A program made the translations under genes and the position numbers. DNA of 64,000 bases from Hemicordylus capensis (lineage: Eukaryota > Chordata > Lepidosauria > Squamata > Cordylidae). Shown one piece after another: positions 63,080-64,000 of the stretch. Every line of letters begins with the position of its first letter. Position 1 is the first letter of the stretch. The notes under the pieces were generated by a model that saw nothing but the letters and a program-made list of their open reading frames with translations, was not told the DNA's origin and made no database searches. Where the stretch lies: positions 11,062,501-11,126,500 of the forward strand of contig NC_069662.1 of NCBI RefSeq assembly GCF_027244095.1. Reading direction: 5' to 3'.

Positions 63080-63388
63080 CTTGAGGAGAACTGGTCTTGT
63101 GGTAGCAAGCACAACTTGTCCCCTTAGCTAAGCAGGGTCCACCCTGGTTGCATATGAAAGGGAGACTTGATGTGTGAGCACTGTAAAATATTCCCCTTAG
63201 GGGATGGAGCCACTCTGGGAAAAGCATCTAGGTTCCAAGTTCCCTCCCTGGCATCTCCAAGATAGGGCTGAGAGAGATTCCTGCCTGCAACCTTGGAGAA
63301 ATTGCTGCCATTCTGTGAAGACAATACTGAGATAGATAGACCAATGGTCTGACTCAGTATATGGCAGCTTCCTATGTTCCTGTGTTGT
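63080..63388 (+). mobile_element. 5S rRNA-derived SINE, full length
   Basis: It runs from AACTGGTCTTGTGGTAGCAA through the head CTTAGCTAAGCAGGGTCCAC and TATGAAAGGGAGACTTGATG to GGCAGCTTCCTATGTTCCTG. It is the best + strand reference copy in the window. Confidence 0.85.
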
Positions 63389-63443
63389 AAGCACTTATTT
63401 CTGAAGGTCTGTTGAGGTTTCGAAAAAAATGAAACACATAGAA

Positions 63444-63613
63444 CAGAGACCTAGCTAGGGGAGAGTGGGGCTGTATTCACCCCCTTCCCTGATGGGACTT
63501 CTGAGTGAGGGAGATAATGAAGAAAATAGGGAGAGGTGGATCTGGGGGTTCCCTCAGGATCTGGGTGGCCCAGGTTCTTTGAACCCCTCTGCTCAATTAT
63601 AGCTACACCTCTG
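63444..63613. mobile_element. hAT-like MITE (170 bp), third copy of the 40.4-kb family
   Basis: The ends are CAGAGACCTAGCTAGGGG and, as complement, CAGAGGTGTAGCTATAA, flanked by ACATAGAA and AGATAGAA (7 of 8). Confidence 0.75.
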
Positions 63614-63621
63614 AGATAGAA

Positions 63622-64000
63622 ATAAACCAACTGCTTGCACCCCAACAACTCCTGAAGAAATGATGTGAACTTACAAAGAAGATAAGTCTTGGGGTGCAGA
63701 CGGCTGGAGAAGTCAGCATCAGAACAGAAATTTGTAAACCAAAAATGGAAAGACGTGATTGGAGATCTCCATAATGCTCTTGAGAGAAGCCAGAAAAATA
63801 AAAAGAGGGTTTGGACAGTATGTCCAAGACCAGAGGATGGTTAAGAAAGCAGACTGGAGAAGGTGGTGACATGGTGATGGGTGATACACAGAAGGCAAAA
63901 TTGCTTAACCCATAGGCATCTTACTTCACCCACCAGGGCAATGTGGCCCAATCTAGCAAATGTTGCACTAACCATGAAAGGAGGGAATCTGAAGCAGTTA
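63622..64000. other. Unassigned DNA
   Basis: No feature was recognised up to the window edge. Confidence 0.4.

Noticed and set aside
63120-63180. A 5S rRNA gene
   Set aside because: Only the internal promoter region matches; the 5' and 3' parts of 5S rRNA are absent and the SINE body follows.

Overview
The window reads as a squamate reptile (lizard or snake) nuclear genome. It has vertebrate spliced genes, a BLT2-type leukotriene receptor, and a dense load of SINEs (tRNA-Ala-headed, 5S-rRNA-headed and Sauria-type), CR1/L2/R4-like LINE pieces and many hAT and PIF/Harbinger copies. The exact lineage cannot be fixed by eye. No rRNA gene, functional tRNA gene, CRISPR array or prokaryotic feature was seen.

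Two host genes are supported, both on the + strand. The first is a six-exon immunoglobulin-superfamily receptor (6019-26735). It has a split signal peptide, two Ig domains, one membrane segment and a very short tail. Every intron is phase 1, and the spliced reading frame gives 256 residues. I did not recognise a named orthologue. The second is LTB4R2 (leukotriene B4 receptor 2, BLT2), in one large exon at about 38548-39700. It has no in-frame ATG before the first membrane helix, so the start codon must lie in an upstream exon that I could not place.

Layout: 1-6000 is upstream non-coding DNA with a diverged duplicate of a segment that recurs at 23.3-25.5 kb. The receptor gene occupies 6-26.7 kb; its introns are filled with a Harbinger transposase relic (10.5-11.5 kb), a hAT element with perfect 8-bp duplications (15.6-17.0 kb), SINEs and LINE ends. 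From 27 to 38.5 kb there are repeats, a GC-rich stretch and a long near-perfect palindrome. LTB4R2 follows at 38.5 kb. From 40 to 45.7 kb there are a non-autonomous hAT-like element, CR1 and an R4/Dong-like LINE tail. From 45.8 to 54.5 kb there is a nest of two hAT elements: the inner 7.9-kb one carries a BED-finger transposase with all expected catalytic residues, and the outer one has perfect 8-bp target duplications. From 54.5 to 64 kb there are more MITEs, a fossil LTR-retroelement gag split by a LINE insertion, and further copies of the hAT-like family seen at 40.4 kb.

The most striking content is the transposon record. Seven elements have both ends and matching or near-matching 8-bp target duplications readable directly, including a hAT-in-hAT nest with a nearly complete transposase. 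Two SINE families with different RNA polymerase III heads share one body. Repeat boundaries are by-eye estimates unless terminal repeats and target duplications are quoted.
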